Shown here piece after piece: positions 19,265-27,667 of a stretch of 64,000 nucleotides of DNA. Numbering within the stretch: position 1 is the stretch's first letter; every line of letters starts with the position of its first letter. Made by a program: the position numbers and the translations under genes. The notes beneath the pieces are model-generated. The model was not told the origin of the DNA. It did no database searches and saw only the letters and a list, made by a program, of their open reading frames with translations. The DNA is from Nitrososphaeraceae archaeon (GTDB lineage Archaea; Thermoproteota; Nitrososphaeria; Nitrososphaerales; Nitrososphaeraceae). The stretch covers positions 1 to 64,000 of the forward strand of contig WHTU01000011.1 in NCBI GenBank assembly GCA_009377575.1, in the 5' to 3' direction.

Positions 19265-20062
19265 ATGGAATTAACACACAGAGGATTTAGTGTCGTAATC
19301 CTAGTCCTTTCGGCAATAACCCTAGTCTATATCATATTTCCCCTTTCTACGATCCTGACCTTTCTGGATCCGTTAAGTATTATCGAATCTTTGACACGAC
19401 CGCAGGTCTGGAACGCTTTCATCCTAAGCCTATTTACTGCAACTCTCTCCACATCAATTCTATGTGTATTTGGGATACCATTTGCCTATTTCTTAGCAAG
19501 ATATTCTAATTTTCGGGGGAAATTCATTATCAGAGTTATTGTCATTATCCCACTAGTCCTTCCCCCTCTGGCAAGTGGAGCTCTTTTATTAGGAATGTTT
19601 GGTCCAACATCGATAGTGGTGCAAGCCTTTCCAGGGGTTGAATTTACTCAATCCGTGTTTGGAATTATAATAGCTCAAACTTATGTTGCCTCTCCATTTA
19701 TGATTCTTGCAAGCCAAGCAGCATTTGAATCAGTTGATAGATCATATGAGAATATTGCAAGAGTACTAGGTAAGAACAATTTACAGACCTTCTTCAAAGT
19801 TTCACTCCCACTAGCTAAGACTGGAATAATTATAGGCATAATCATGTCGTGGGTCAGGGCGGTCGGAGAGCTCGGGGCGACCATGATGATGACGTACAAT
19901 CCTCACACTATATCAATTCAAATTTTTGAAGATAATGCTATTGGTGGTCTAACTCAGGCTGTTCCAGGTATTCTCTTAGTAGTAACATTGCCCATATTAG
20001 TAATAGTTGTATTTTACATTTCAAGGAAGAATAAGGGTCAGGGACTACTGAGGCTGGGATAG
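19265..20062 (+). CDS. ABC transporter permease, molybdate/tungstate/sulfate type
   Basis: A 265-residue inner-membrane permease with six hydrophobic segments. The EAA-like cytoplasmic loop is SYENIARVLGKNNLQTFFKVSLPLA (about 160-185). It is followed by SWVRAVGELGATMMMTYNPHTISIQIFED, the region typical of ModB, WtpB and CysT. The middle strip PLVLPPLASGALLLGMFG is also characteristic. It should form the channel of an oxyanion importer. No binding protein or ATPase gene is adjacent: the next gene on the strand is a DNA repair gene after 156 bp of non-coding DNA. It is therefore an orphan, or its partners are elsewhere. Specificity among molybdate, tungstate and sulfate is unresolved. Confidence 0.85.
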   Translation: MELTHRGFSVVILVLSAITLVYIIFPLSTILTFLDPLSIIESLTRPQVWNAFILSLFTATLSTSILCVFGIPFAYFLARYSNFRGKFIIRVIVIIPLVLPPLASGALLLGMFGPTSIVVQAFPGVEFTQSVFGIIIAQTYVASPFMILASQAAFESVDRSYENIARVLGKNNLQTFFKVSLPLAKTGIIIGIIMSWVRAVGELGATMMMTYNPHTISIQIFEDNAIGGLTQAVPGILLVVTLPILVIVVFYISRKNKGQGLLRLG

Positions 20063-20218
20063 GGAATTTTCAAATCCACTGGGCATACTTATGGTTGAAC
20101 TCCTACTTTGTACTGAACTTGAAATCTCTAAACATGGCACGATATCTTGTGACAAATTTGACTCGAGTAAGCAATACGATTCATGCAATAGTGGAGTCTA
20201 AAATAATAGAGCATTGTT

Positions 20219-21111
20219 ATGAAAATCGGATATCCCTGCATAAATAATAGTATCCTTCGGACCTGCCCATCTACTTTTAGATTGGCATCCTATTCTGAAA
20301 ATATGTTAATTCAAACCGTTAGAGGCAACATGATTCAGCTAAGTCAGATCCTAGATTACAATGTCAGCCATGGTTTACTATTTTTTAGAATTAGTTCAGA
20401 TCTCATTCCCTTTGCATCTCATCCGATATGTAAATTGAATTGGTTTGAGCTTTTCCAGTCAGAATTTGAGCAAATTGGCATTCTTATTAGAAAGTACAAT
20501 ATTCGTGTTTCCATGCACCCTGACCAATTTGTGATCCTTAACTCGCCAAACAAGATGATAATAAAAAACAGTATTAGTGAATTAGAATATCATTGCAAAG
20601 TTTTGGATGCGATGCGTCTTGATGGAGCCGCCAAAGTACAGATTCATGTTGGGGGAGTTTATGGAAATAAAATTGAAGCATTGACTAGGTTTGTTAGAAC
20701 TTACGATGAACTTGACAATGTAATTAGGCGAAGACTTGTTATAGAGAATGATGACCATCTTTATCATCTGAAGGATTGCATTGAGTTAAGTCGACGAATA
20801 AACATCCCGATCGTCTTTGATAGTTTTCACCATAAGTTGTTATCTAATGATGAGTCACTTAGGTTCGCACTTAGACATGGGATAAGAATAGGGATGGGTT
20901 GCCGATTGTTGATTATAGTAGTCCGCACATAGGAAATAATGAAAAAAACATCAAGGGAAGAAAGGGCAAACATGCTGAAAGCATTGATGGGACTACATTT
21001 AAGAAATTCTTGAAGGAAACAGAAGGTTTAGATTTTGATGTCATGCTCGAGATAAAAGATAAGGAAAAGAGCGCTCTGGAAGCTCTCAAGATTTTAAATT
21101 CCAAATTCTAA
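20219..21111 (+). pseudogene. uvsE: UV damage endonuclease UvsE/UVDE, interrupted by one frameshift
   Basis: UvsE nicks DNA 5' of UV photoproducts. The first frame (ATG 20219) gives the family start MKIGYPCIN, then RISSDLIPFASHP, SMHPDQFVILNSP, QIHVGGVYG, RLVIENDD and PIVFDSFHH. At about 20870-20876 the homologous reading moves one base, since TWDKNRDGLPIVDYSSPHIG and the tail GRKGKHAESID are in the next frame, which ends at 21111. One missing base near CTTAGACATGG explains it. As written, the first frame stops at 20932 and lacks conserved C-terminal metal-site residues. It could be a recent inactivation or a base-calling error; all other motifs are intact. Confidence 0.85.
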
Positions 21112-21292
21112 TTATTCAATTGCATTAAGGGAATATATGCGAGTGATATGCAAGATAGGCCAAGAAAAATTTCTGTGTGGTTAATTGGACCATCAAAGAG
21201 GAGATTAGGTGTGAAAGAGCAGTTGTAAAAGATGAAGAGCCTTCCAATTTGTATGAGAGAAGGCAGGTCGGGTATGAGCTATTGGGTTATAA

Positions 21293-21532
21293 CTAAAGCT
21301 TTTGTACAGAATTTGCTATTAGCTTCCTTTTTGCCAGCAACTGTTTGTGCCTGAATTTTATATTTCTTGGATTCGATCTTAATTTATGGCTACAACAGGG
21401 ACACCAAATACCCCCACCCCATTTTATGAATATCTGGCAAACCTGGCATCTCTTCTGTCCACTTTCATACCTTCCTAACTTGAATTTGGCCCTTCCAGCT
21501 TTGTGTCTAACACATATTCCTTTGCAGTACAT
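21293..21532 (-). CDS. conserved thaumarchaeal zinc-ribbon protein
   Basis: A 79-residue basic protein of a type I recognise as widespread and multicopy in Thaumarchaeota. The pattern is CKGIC with RHKA, then GQKRCQVCQIFIKW, a glycine-rich turn and WCPCC, giving CxxxC, CxxC and CxxC groups that probably bind zinc. The tail is lysine/arginine rich, compatible with nucleic-acid binding. Function is unknown. It is monocistronic. Confidence 0.8.
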   Translation of the reverse strand: MYCKGICVRHKAGRAKFKLGRYESGQKRCQVCQIFIKWGGGIWCPCCSHKLRSNPRNIKFRHKQLLAKRKLIANSVQKL

Positions 21533-21671
21533 CTAATACGAGTGTCGATACGATATGGTGTCAACCCTTATTATAGTAGGTACCTAGTGAATGATAAAAT
21601 CATAAGGTATGATTATTTTAACATGCATTGTTTATAGAATGCACATAAAATTATGAATTGTTCAGGCATTT

Positions 21672-22334
21672 TCATAGACGTGTTATGGATTTATGATTTG
21701 TTAGCACAATGAATAGGGCCTTTGGTAGCGGATCCAAAGTGCCTTGGTACACTGTCTCTTTTATTCGCTCAATTTTAAACTCTTCATTTTCGAAAATTTT
21801 ACTTACTTGCTTCTTAGAAAATCTATATGGACCTTCATCTCTCTTCTCTTCGGTACTAAAGCATTTCAGAAATAGCATCCCATCCTTTTTAAGGATTCTT
21901 TTAATCTCCCTGACGTATCTTGGTCTGTCTCCAGGCTGGAAAACATGGAAGCATCCGCGGTCAAAGATATAGTCATATTCATCATCCTTGATCCTGGAAT
22001 CTAGTATGTTATCAACAATGAAGATGATATTTGGTTCATTTGCATAAACTTTCATCGCCCGATAGATAGCAGATTTAGAAATATCAGAACCCGTTACTGT
22101 GAACCCTCTTTTAGCCACTTGCACTGCTTGAGTTGCAGGCCCTGTACCAAGGTCAAGAAACCTTCCTTTAACTGAGAGCTTTCCGTTGGATATCTCTTCA
22201 TCTAAATCTGGGTCGAGTTTCTCACTATACCAAGGCATAGATTCAACCTGCTGTTTGTTATACAGACTCTCCCAATCTGGAAAACCTCCAGAATCATTAT
22301 TGGTCAAAATACTACGAGTAAAAGTTTGTTCCAA
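21672..22334 (-). CDS. SAM-dependent methyltransferase, class I
   Basis: A 220-residue Rossmann-fold methyltransferase. Motif I is GRFLDLGTGPATQAVQVAKRG (about 58-78), followed by VTGSDISKSAI, and the acidic motif region YDYIFDRGCFHVF. The Asp-Arg-Gly-Cys-Phe-His sequence resembles TehB/thiopurine methyltransferase-like enzymes. An N-terminal SLYNKQQVESMPWYSEKLD helix is typical of that group. It may methylate a small thiol, metalloid or oxyanion; the arsenic gene cluster lies 1.5 kb away, but no operon link is visible. Substrate not assigned. Confidence 0.87.
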   Translation of the reverse strand: MEQTFTRSILTNNDSGGFPDWESLYNKQQVESMPWYSEKLDPDLDEEISNGKLSVKGRFLDLGTGPATQAVQVAKRGFTVTGSDISKSAIYRAMKVYANEPNIIFIVDNILDSRIKDDEYDYIFDRGCFHVFQPGDRPRYVREIKRILKKDGMLFLKCFSTEEKRDEGPYRFSKKQVSKIFENEEFKIERIKETVYQGTLDPLPKALFIVLTNHKSITRL

Positions 22335-22483
22335 GTTGTATATGTATTATGCTGTAGTGGCTTTGGCAGCGGTACATCTAGATTCTAAACTGTGTTTTGT
22401 CGTGGCAGGGCTACATTGGGTCGAAATCCATTGGTAACAGAATTTCTTTAATATGTATAGATGCGCTAATTTCCCAGGATATC

Positions 22484-22565
22484 TAGTAGAATAATTATCA
22501 GATTAAAGAGAGGGTCTGAATTTGCTTAACGTAGATAAACAAAATGCCCGCTCCATTTATCAGAA
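22484..22565 (+). promoter_or_regulatory. leader copy 1 of a duplicated upstream element
   Basis: Sequence directly before the 79-residue secreted protein matches the region before its paralog at 23100-23183, starting with TAGTAGAAT and TTATCAGATTAAAGAGAG, then GAATTTGCTTAA and TATCAGAAATGAAC at the start codon. Conservation over about 80 bp of non-coding DNA suggests a shared promoter plus 5' untranslated element. An overlapping ATG at 22544 is in another frame. Confidence 0.7.
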
Positions 22566-22805
22566 ATGAACATCAAATATGTAGCAATAGTAGCAGTTAT
22601 AGCAGCAACATTAGTAGCAACAACGGCAATAACCGCCGATAGTGCTTTCGCAACCAAATACAAGAGTAAGAACCAAGCGTTATCACAAGTAAATGACTGT
22701 GGCAACGGATTCTTGCCAGAGAATGTCGGATGCCAGAACAGTGCATCGCAAGTCCAAGGCGACGAGAACATCGTAGACTTAGCTACTGCACAAACATTCC
22801 CATGA
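22566..22805 (+). CDS. tiny secreted protein, paralog 1 of a twin pair
   Basis: A 79-residue precursor. Residues 1-30 are a signal peptide (NIKYVAIVAVIAATLVATTA, AFA cleavage site). The mature part of about 49 residues holds the motif shared with the gene 380 bp downstream: KNQALSQ, then a C-G-N-G unit, LPENVGCQNSASQVQGDEN. The two cysteines could form a disulfide. No known domain. It is probably a small surface or released peptide. Start chosen at ATG 22566 because alignment with paralog 2 begins there (MNxKY). Confidence 0.75.
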   Translation: MNIKYVAIVAVIAATLVATTAITADSAFATKYKSKNQALSQVNDCGNGFLPENVGCQNSASQVQGDENIVDLATAQTFP

Positions 22806-22870
22806 AGTAGTCACGAAGAACCATAATCCAGTTTATTCGATTCTTTACTTTTTTTATCGTCATTGTCGGA
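22806..22870 (+). terminator. T-rich stretch after secreted paralog 1
   Basis: The region just after the stop contains TTTACTTTTTTTATCG near 22843-22858. Archaeal intrinsic termination uses such T runs, so this is a likely stop for the peptide transcript. Confidence 0.45.
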
Positions 22871-23099
22871 GCAGTAGTGATAGTTCTTAATCTATTCTTA
22901 TACTCATCCAAACAAGTTGATATAACTCAATAACACAGTAGTAAAATATGACAAAATGAAGTTCTGGCACTAGGTCGGATCGTACTTCCTCCTCCAATAT
23001 CCACTCCTTTCATTCGTAATATCTCATTTGCGATCATTCTTTTGTAGTAGAAATGCAGTTAAGTTATGTAACATGTTATATATATCCCCTAACTATTTT

Positions 23100-23183
23100 T
23101 AATAGAATATTTATCAGATTAAAGAGAGCGCACGAATTTGCTTAATGTAAATAACCAAGATGATCGTCATAGGTATCAGAAAT
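23100..23183 (+). promoter_or_regulatory. leader copy 2 of a duplicated upstream element
   Basis: Second copy of the element at 22484-22565. It keeps TTATCAGATTAAAGAGAG and GAATTTGCTTAA, with substitutions concentrated in short blocks between them, as expected for functional sites under selection. Confidence 0.7.
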
Positions 23184-23429
23184 ATGAACACCAAGTATCT
23201 TGTAGTTGTAGCAGCAATGGCAGTAATGCTCATTGGAGCAACAGCTTTTGCAACAGACAGTGCTTTTGCTGAAGGAAAAAAGAAATATGAGAAAAATCAG
23301 GCACTTTCACAAGCAAACGCTTGTGGAAATGGAAAATTGCCGTTGAATGTGTTATGCTCAAATAGTGCATCTCAAATTCAAGGCGATGAAAACGCAGTCA
23401 GTACTGCATCATTCCAACAAGGCGGCTAA
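23184..23429 (+). CDS. tiny secreted protein, paralog 2 of a twin pair
   Basis: An 81-residue precursor from ATG 23184; an in-frame ATG at 23160 would add eight residues that lie in the conserved leader, so the later start is preferred. Signal peptide NTKYLVVVAAMAVMLIGATA with AFA site, then mature EGKKKYEKNQALSQANACGNG, LPLNVLCSNSASQIQGDEN and a Gln/Gly end. It keeps the two cysteines, the NQALSQ box and the SASQ-QGDEN box of paralog 1 while the rest diverges. Function unknown. Confidence 0.75.
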   Translation: MNTKYLVVVAAMAVMLIGATAFATDSAFAEGKKKYEKNQALSQANACGNGKLPLNVLCSNSASQIQGDENAVSTASFQQGG

Positions 23430-23791
23430 CAAATAAAATAGTATGTAGGTCCTCTTTTTTTATTTTTTTTCTCAGCTAGTTTAGAGTTTTCAGTACGCTC
23501 TTTGATATCAACAGCAAAGAATGCATTCATATTGTTCTCGTTCAATAAAATTGTTCTACTTTATAAGATCTAGTGCATAGATCATTTCTATGTGGCCTTC
23601 ACTGACACGAATTTATATCCCTTCAGCAAAAACGGGGCGGAGGGACAGCTTCACTACAGACAGAAAATTCATGATAATTGCTACTGCCTTGCAGATGGAA
23701 TTATAGACATGGTTCTACTCTCGACGCCGTGTCTCATATTCTTTGAATGAGCTGGTGACGAGTCATGCAACAAAGTATCAATTTTCTACTT
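23430..23791. other. intergenic region with T-rich terminator
   Basis: A strong T run (TTTTTTTATTTTTTTT, 23454-23470) follows paralog 2 and is a probable terminator. The remaining 320 bp show no coding frame. Confidence 0.5.
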
Positions 23792-24253
23792 TCATAGCCC
23801 TACTTTTTTAGAGTTAGATCGAGACCATTTACGCATCCATTGCAAAAGATCAACAACTGATTCAACGAGCTCCTGTCCTTTGTTGGTAAGACGGTACTCT
23901 ACTCTAGGGGGTATCTCTTTATAGGCTCTCCTCTCAAGGATTTCATTCATTTCAAGTTGTTTTAGTCTTATGGCTAATGTCTTACTGCTGAATCCTTTCA
24001 GTGAATTTCTGAACTTTATGTAGCGTACAGGGTTTGTAGTACAGCAAAGAGGGATAAGAATTTCAAGTGTTCCTCTTTTTGTAATTAATTCCCTTAGTTT
24101 CTTGGTTTCATTCATAAGTAGTTCAGCATCGTACCCATCAAATCCACATGAATCTTGCTTCATGTTCTTTCCCTGTCTCTGCAGCTGATTCTGAATAACC
24201 GGTAATTCTCTTCTGTTAGCTACCGATTTTGCAGCGTTTGCTTTAGTTTCCAT
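23792..24253 (-). CDS. HxlR-family winged-helix regulator
   Basis: A 153-residue protein whose C-terminal two thirds form an HxlR/MarR-like winged helix: KRGTLEILIPLCC, IKFRNSLKGFSSKTLAIRLKQLEMNEILERRAY, PPRVEYRLTNKGQELVE. The N-terminal extension is basic and contains one Cys (DSCGFDGYD), and LCCTTNP gives two adjacent cysteines close to the DNA-binding helices. The gene is divergent from arsM with 65 bp between starts, so a role as arsenic-responsive repressor is a reasonable inference; cysteines could coordinate As(III). HxlR proteins more often sense electrophiles. Confidence 0.85.
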   Translation of the reverse strand: METKANAAKSVANRRELPVIQNQLQRQGKNMKQDSCGFDGYDAELLMNETKKLRELITKRGTLEILIPLCCTTNPVRYIKFRNSLKGFSSKTLAIRLKQLEMNEILERRAYKEIPPRVEYRLTNKGQELVESVVDLLQWMRKWSRSNSKKVGL

Positions 24254-24318
24254 TTTTACACTTACTTTACCTAGCTTCTCTTGATAACTTAAATAGTTTC
24301 TCTAGTAAACATATTAGT

Positions 24319-25146
24319 ATGACTGAATCGCTAAAAATAAAGGAAAAGGTAAAGGAAAGATATGGAAAAGTAGCTCTGTCAGGAGACTCATGTTGTGGTC
24401 CTTCGGTTAGTATTGAAAGTGGAGGAGGAGGATGTTGCTCAGGAAATAATAATGCAGTTCCACATTCTTCACAATCAGCTGCACAAGTCGCTGAATTAGT
24501 AGGATATGACTTGAATGACCTTAATTCGATACCAGCGGCGTCAATGCTTGGAGCAGGATGTGGAACTCCTACAAAGTTTGCTTTTATTAAGGAAGGCGAT
24601 ACGGTCGTTGATCTAGGTTCGGGTGCAGGTATTGATGTATTTCTGGCAGCTAACATAGCCAAAGGCTCGGGTAGAGTGATAGGTATAGATATGACGGATG
24701 AAATGTTGGAAAAAGCGAGAAAGAATGCAACCGATAATTATGGTTACACAAATGTTGAATTCAGAAAAGGGGATATAGAAGAAAGAATCCCTGTTGAAGA
24801 AAACAGTGTAGATGTTGTAATAAGCAACTGTGTAATCAATCTAACAACAGATAAGGGAAAGACATTTAGAGAAATATACAGAATTCTCAAGCCTAATGGA
24901 ATTGGCCGAATGGTTATCTCAGATCTTGTTACGGATAAGCAAATAGCAGAAGACGCATCATTGATAGATCCAGATAAGTGGTGCAGTTGCATTGATGGTG
25001 CGTTGACTAAGGAAAATTACATTGCTAGTATCAAAAATGGCGGATTTGATAATGTAGAGGTACTAGATGAAAAGCTCTATACGGAAGGAGATCAGGTTGA
25101 TAACAGAAAGATTACCAGTCTGGTTATCAAGGCCGTAAAACAATGA
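24319..25146 (+). CDS. arsM: arsenite S-adenosylmethionine methyltransferase
   Basis: A 275-residue methyltransferase that converts As(III) to methylated forms. The N-terminal SCCGPS and GGGGCCSGN clusters precede the SAM motif VVDLGSGAGIDVFLAA (about 95-110). Family cysteines are present in GAGCGTPT, SNCVINLT and KWCSCIDGAL, the three positions needed to bind As(III). MLEKARKNA and EFRKGDIE complete the fold. The next gene, arsC, starts 40 bp downstream, so an operon is likely. It is divergent from the HxlR regulator. Confidence 0.95.
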   Translation: MTESLKIKEKVKERYGKVALSGDSCCGPSVSIESGGGGCCSGNNNAVPHSSQSAAQVAELVGYDLNDLNSIPAASMLGAGCGTPTKFAFIKEGDTVVDLGSGAGIDVFLAANIAKGSGRVIGIDMTDEMLEKARKNATDNYGYTNVEFRKGDIEERIPVEENSVDVVISNCVINLTTDKGKTFREIYRILKPNGIGRMVISDLVTDKQIAEDASLIDPDKWCSCIDGALTKENYIASIKNGGFDNVEVLDEKLYTEGDQVDNRKITSLVIKAVKQ

Positions 25147-25186
25147 TGATGAAGGAACCGTCGGAAATCATAGGCTGTGAACAAGA

Positions 25187-25645
25187 ATGAAACTTTCATT
25201 TGGTAGCAAATCAAAAGTCAGGACAAAGAAAACTATACTCTTCGTCTGCGTGGAGAACGCTGGCAGAAGTCAAATGGCAGAAGGATTCTTTTGGAAATAT
25301 GCTCCTGAGGGGTATGGACCATTAAGTGCGGGGACTAAACCGACATCACAGATTAACCCCCTTGCAATACAGGTAATGAATGAGATTGGAATAGACATCT
25401 ACAAGCAAAGGTCTAAAGACCTCACGGAAGATATGATGAGAAATTCAGACAAGATCATCAATATGGGATGTATGGACAAGAATTTCTGTCCTACATTGTT
25501 TATCCCTAAGGTAATTGACTGGGGGATCGAAGACCCTAAAGACAAGCCAATCGAAAAAGTCAGAGAAATTAGAGATGAGATAGAGAGGAGAATCAAGGAA
25601 CTTGCAACAGACGTTTCTGTCGCTGAAGAAGATAATAGCAGATAA
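25187..25645 (+). CDS. arsC: arsenate reductase, low-molecular-weight phosphatase type
   Basis: A 152-residue protein reducing As(V) to As(III). The P-loop CX5R starts at Cys21 (CVENAGRS) after the strand KTILFV, and the general-acid Asp-Pro is in WGIEDPKD. Additional cysteines near MGCMDKNFC are in the position used by thioredoxin-coupled ArsC for the disulfide cascade. It lies 40 bp after arsM, and its end overlaps the aquaporin gene by 44 bp if the TTG start is right. The product As(III) would feed both ArsM and the channel. Confidence 0.92.
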   Translation: MKLSFGSKSKVRTKKTILFVCVENAGRSQMAEGFFWKYAPEGYGPLSAGTKPTSQINPLAIQVMNEIGIDIYKQRSKDLTEDMMRNSDKIINMGCMDKNFCPTLFIPKVIDWGIEDPKDKPIEKVREIRDEIERRIKELATDVSVAEEDNSR

Positions 25646-26306
25646 ACTTACGTTAACTCAAAAACAGTTCATTGCAGAAGTAATAGGTACGTTCATTGTA
25701 GTCGTTTTGGCTACAGGAGCGGTGGTAATAGATGCTAAATTCGGTGGAATATTGGGTATCCCATTTATCGCATTTCTTCCATTTGTGGGTGTAACAGTAT
25801 CGGTATACTTATTTGCTAAAATATCAATGGCCCACTTCAACCCTGCTGTGACGCTAGGGTTTTTGATTACTAAACATATCAGAGAGCTACAACTATTGTA
25901 TTATTTTTCAGCAGAAATACTGGGTGCATTGCTTGGAAGCTTATTTGTGATGTATATAATTGGAAGTGAGGCCGACCTAGGTGCAAACTCACCTAACTAT
26001 GCATTTCCATTGCCTGTAATATTTGGGATTGAGATACTGGCGTCTGCATTATTGATGGCTGTGATAGTAGTGGTTGTCTATATGAAAGGACTAAGGGGAT
26101 ATGGTGGGCTTGTCATTGGTGGAATAGTTGGACTTGACATATTCTTTCTTGCGTTTATATCTGGAGCTTCTATGAACCCTGCTCGTTCATTTGCTCCTGC
26201 TTTTGTTTCTGGAGTATTGACAAATCTGTGGTTGTACTGGACTGCCACATTTGTAGGGACGTCAGTTGTTGCCTTACTTGTAAGAAAGAAGTTTACGCGT
26301 AGCTAG
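25602..26306 (+). CDS. aquaporin/aquaglyceroporin (MIP), probable arsenite channel
   Basis: A 234-residue channel with six membrane helices and two NPA boxes, NPAV in HFNPAVTLGF and NPAR in SMNPARSFAPA. The listed start is TTG at 25602, inside arsC; no ATG is found before the first helix (LTLTQKQFIAEVIGTFIVVV), so overlap and translational coupling are likely. Downstream of arsM and arsC it probably lets As(OH)3 leave the cell by diffusion, as proposed for aquaporin-containing ars operons elsewhere. No ArsB or Acr3 pump is in the window. Confidence 0.9.
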   Translation: MQQTFLSLKKIIADKLTLTQKQFIAEVIGTFIVVVLATGAVVIDAKFGGILGIPFIAFLPFVGVTVSVYLFAKISMAHFNPAVTLGFLITKHIRELQLLYYFSAEILGALLGSLFVMYIIGSEADLGANSPNYAFPLPVIFGIEILASALLMAVIVVVVYMKGLRGYGGLVIGGIVGLDIFFLAFISGASMNPARSFAPAFVSGVLTNLWLYWTATFVGTSVVALLVRKKFTRS

Positions 26307-26828
26307 TTGGCAATGATCTGAAACAAGAAAGTCGAGGATAGAATTTGACGACAACAGTTGGCTATTCAAGAAAGTAATTAGTAGTACTCCAACGTGCATG
26401 ACCCTCCAGCCATTCCTGTACGACTGCCGATCTGGAAGATTCAGGTAACTTTCTTGGCATAGTAAATCCTATACTTTGAGATTTGTTTTTTAAGTCTTAA
26501 GTCAAATGTGTCAAATAGGTGGTCAAATAGGTGGTCAAATAGGTCAGATGTAAATCTCATCTCAACTAAGCATCAAAAGGAGTTAGTCGGGACACCGATA
26601 AAAATTGATGTTTAATATGATCATTAATATCAATGAGCGAAGATACATTTTCTAGAACTAACAGGATAATTGCTTACTGAATTGGAGGCATTTTCTAGTA
26701 CCTGCGAGTGGCCAATCCACACACCTAGTCTTGATTTCAATTGTGGATAGTTCTTGCCAGAATCTATCAGTTGATATCTAAAGGAGCTTAACCTTAAAAT
26801 AGACGTTTTATTGAAAAATTGTAAAAAG
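26307..26828. other. intergenic region, holds a 12-bp tandem repeat
   Basis: No supported coding frame. It carries the GTCAAATAGGTG tandem at 26501-26544 and T-rich stretches near 26485 that could end the aquaporin transcript. Confidence 0.5.
26501..26544. repeat. 12-bp tandem repeat GTCAAATAGGTG
   Basis: A partial unit GTCAAATGT is followed by two full units and an eleven-base third unit, with exact 12-bp phasing from 26510. The repeat is short and local. It may be an array of binding sites or a slippage product. Confidence 0.6.
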
Positions 26829-27542
26829 TTAGTTATAATATTCCCGATAATGAGAAGCGTAGCTATCTGATACTTCTTTGTTCATGACATCCTGCAAAAA
26901 TTGCCTTCTAATTAGAGTTCCATATGTGACCAAGTCATGTGCAAGCATCTTTATTCTATTAGCTAGTATAGAATTAATTGGATTTCCTGCGGAATTAAAG
27001 TCATTTGCCCCATTAATTGATATATTATAGGGCATGCTCCACCCATAACATTGACGAACTGATGTACGCATTTGATCTGCAACGGTTAATCCTTTTTCAT
27101 GAGATGCTATAATATATCCATAGGTTTTCCCCGCAAATTCTTCCCAGAAATAATCGAGAAAGTTTTTCATTGCGCCAGACATAGACCCATGATAATCCGG
27201 AGAAGCCAAGACAAAAGCATCAGCCCACTTGATGGCCTTTGTAACTGTATCTAGAACATTTTCATGATTACCATTAACATCTTGATACAATTCTTCTGGC
27301 ACAGATCTACTCGGATCGTATATGGGCAACCTTACTTCGCGTAATTCGAGCAATTGGGAGCCAGCTCCATATTTTTTTGCTCCCTCTAGCACCAATTTTA
27401 GAGCATGTGTACTGAAAGATCCTTTTCGCATACTGCCAGCAACACCTAGAACATTTACTGGAGCACCTTGCTGCATTTTAGAAGAATTGTCACTTTGCCC
27501 GAGTTTTAAAGTTTGAATTTTAGGTTTAGTTATACTAATCAT
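26829..27542 (-). CDS. NADPH-dependent FMN reductase family protein
   Basis: A 237-residue flavodoxin-fold enzyme. The phosphate-binding loop is GVAGSMRKGSFSTHAL (about 34-49), with LRLPIYD-like RLPIYDPSRSVPEEL next, and the flavin contact SPDYHGSMSGAMKNFLDYF near residue 115. ArsH belongs to the same superfamily, and proximity to the arsenic genes makes a redox role there possible, but the gene is convergent to them with a 500-bp gap and ArsH-specific features are not obvious. The first 30 residues are a poorly conserved extension. Confidence 0.85.
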   Translation of the reverse strand: MISITKPKIQTLKLGQSDNSSKMQQGAPVNVLGVAGSMRKGSFSTHALKLVLEGAKKYGAGSQLLELREVRLPIYDPSRSVPEELYQDVNGNHENVLDTVTKAIKWADAFVLASPDYHGSMSGAMKNFLDYFWEEFAGKTYGYIIASHEKGLTVADQMRTSVRQCYGWSMPYNISINGANDFNSAGNPINSILANRIKMLAHDLVTYGTLIRRQFLQDVMNKEVSDSYASHYREYYN

Positions 27543-27667
27543 AGCATATATAATTAGAATTGCCCATTTATAAATAACTAGGTTTACAAATTATACAGAA
27601 CACAATAGGATAATGGGTTCTCATCTATTCAAGATATATCAATTTAGTTGGTTCCAGTGGAGCACTT

